This document shows positions 51,000-51,314 of a DNA stretch of 51,314 nucleotides, piece after piece. Below the pieces are notes generated by a model. It made no database searches and was not told the origin of the DNA. It worked only from the letters and a program-made list of their open reading frames with translations. Made by a program: the position numbers and the translations under genes. Numbering within the stretch: the stretch's first letter is position 1; every line of letters starts with the position of its first letter. Source of the stretch: JAKAGZ01 sp964412105 (lineage in GTDB: Bacteria; Bacteroidota; Ignavibacteria; Ignavibacteriales; Ignavibacteriaceae); assembly GCA_964412105.1 (NCBI GenBank), contig CAYPNM010000024.1, forward strand, positions 1 to 51,314, read 5' to 3'.

Positions 51000-51314
51000 T
51001 TGGTTCCCTATTGCTGTATTAAGCTACTCAATAATTAGGTACTCAAAATAACCAATAAGGAGTATATAATGAAGTTAACTCCTTCTATTTACAAGCATTG
51101 CTATTTTGGGGTTCGGTTCTGTTCATCATTCGCAATATTAAATTCAAAATCATTCTAGTAGGCTAAATAAAATATTTATACAAAAAATGTAACCATAATT
51201 TTACTTCAAAATTAACAAGTGTAATTAAATAAGTAGCCTGCGAGGTTTTTAAGCAATTTAAAATAAAAAGACACGGTGTGGTAGCCTAAGTTCGCACCGT
51301 GTCTCGGTAGGTCT
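51000..51314. other. Gene-poor right end with SD hairpin and terminator
   Basis: These 315 bases contain no convincing gene. AAGGAGT (51057-51063) pairs with ACTCCTT (51078-51084) around a loop that holds an ATG; the 29-codon frame from 51069 to 51158 has no recognisable product. A terminator-like hairpin lies at 51269-51304. Confidence 0.4.
51260..51304 (-). terminator. Intrinsic terminator of a minus-strand gene right of the window
   Basis: AGACACGGTG (51269-51278) pairs perfectly with CACCGTGTCT (51295-51304) around a 16-nt loop. On the minus strand it is followed by TTTTATTTT, so it should end a leftward gene beyond the right edge. Confidence 0.7.

Noticed and set aside
51069..51158. 29-codon protein gene
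   Set aside because: A good ribosome binding site is present, but it is sequestered in a hairpin and the peptide has no recognisable feature; kept only as a finding.

Overview
The window looks like a low-GC chromosomal scaffold of an Ignavibacteria-type member of the Bacteroidota/Chlorobiota. Supporting signs are a gingipain-family (C25) protease with a type IX secretion C-terminal sorting domain, a complete Bat aerotolerance operon, outer-membrane barrels of Bacteroidota style, menaquinone synthesis genes, and promoters of the Bacteroidota form TTG-N20-TAnnTTTG. Phylum is inferred from gene content, not from a marker gene. A 100-N gap (38139-38238) shows that this is a draft or metagenome assembly. 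I see no tRNA, rRNA, CRISPR array, integrase, transposase or phage gene.

Layout. 0-2.2 kb: a small membrane protein, a possible structured RNA with its own promoter, a BCAM0308-type zinc-ribbon protein, a YbhB-type PEBP protein and a periplasmic cysteine-rich metal-binding protein. 2.3-10.7 kb (minus): the moxR-DUF58-DUF4381-like-batA-batB-batC-batD-batE operon. 10.8-16 kb: an RlmI-type methyltransferase, an exported beta-propeller protein fused to a degenerate phosphoesterase domain, a HAD phosphatase and an outer-membrane barrel. 16-21.5 kb: the 1816-residue C25 protease. 21.7-26.7 kb (minus): five glycosyltransferases of a surface polysaccharide locus. 26.9-31.3 kb: a GNAT acetyltransferase, then a TPR / DUF4292 lipoprotein / EnvC-like envelope operon. 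31.4-36.7 kb: an ATP-grasp protein, a small anchored protein, a YjbH-like barrel, then two tyrosine- or asparagine-rich lipoproteins coupled to an OMPP1/FadL-type barrel. 36.7-37.5 kb: a 0.8-kb gene-free stretch with tandem repeats and an operator-like inverted repeat. 37.5-46.8 kb: menF, menD, menH, menB, menA, menC and menE plus a convergent hotdog thioesterase that could supply the DHNA-CoA hydrolase step. 46.9-51.3 kb: an aquaporin-family channel, a fluoride module (riboswitch, CrcB, DUF190), a nitrilase-family amidase, aspartate-semialdehyde dehydrogenase and a repeat-rich exported protein.

How the parts work together. The men genes convert chorismate to demethylmenaquinone; only the final methyltransferase (MenG/UbiE) is not in the window. 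The Bat operon, the EnvC/TPR operon, the C25 protease and the glycosyltransferases all concern the cell envelope. The fluoride riboswitch directly precedes crcB, and its 3' strand is complementary to the crcB Shine-Dalgarno sequence, which suggests translational control.

Most notable items: the Tyr-rich lipoprotein / OM-barrel trio (33.8-36.7 kb), the fluoride riboswitch with an apparent anti-SD switch, the operator-like repeat overlapping the men promoter, the aquaporin without the filter arginine, the dead phosphoesterase/beta-propeller fusion, the possible structured RNA at 433-570, and an assembly gap flanked by an identical 55-bp sequence that falsely splits menF.
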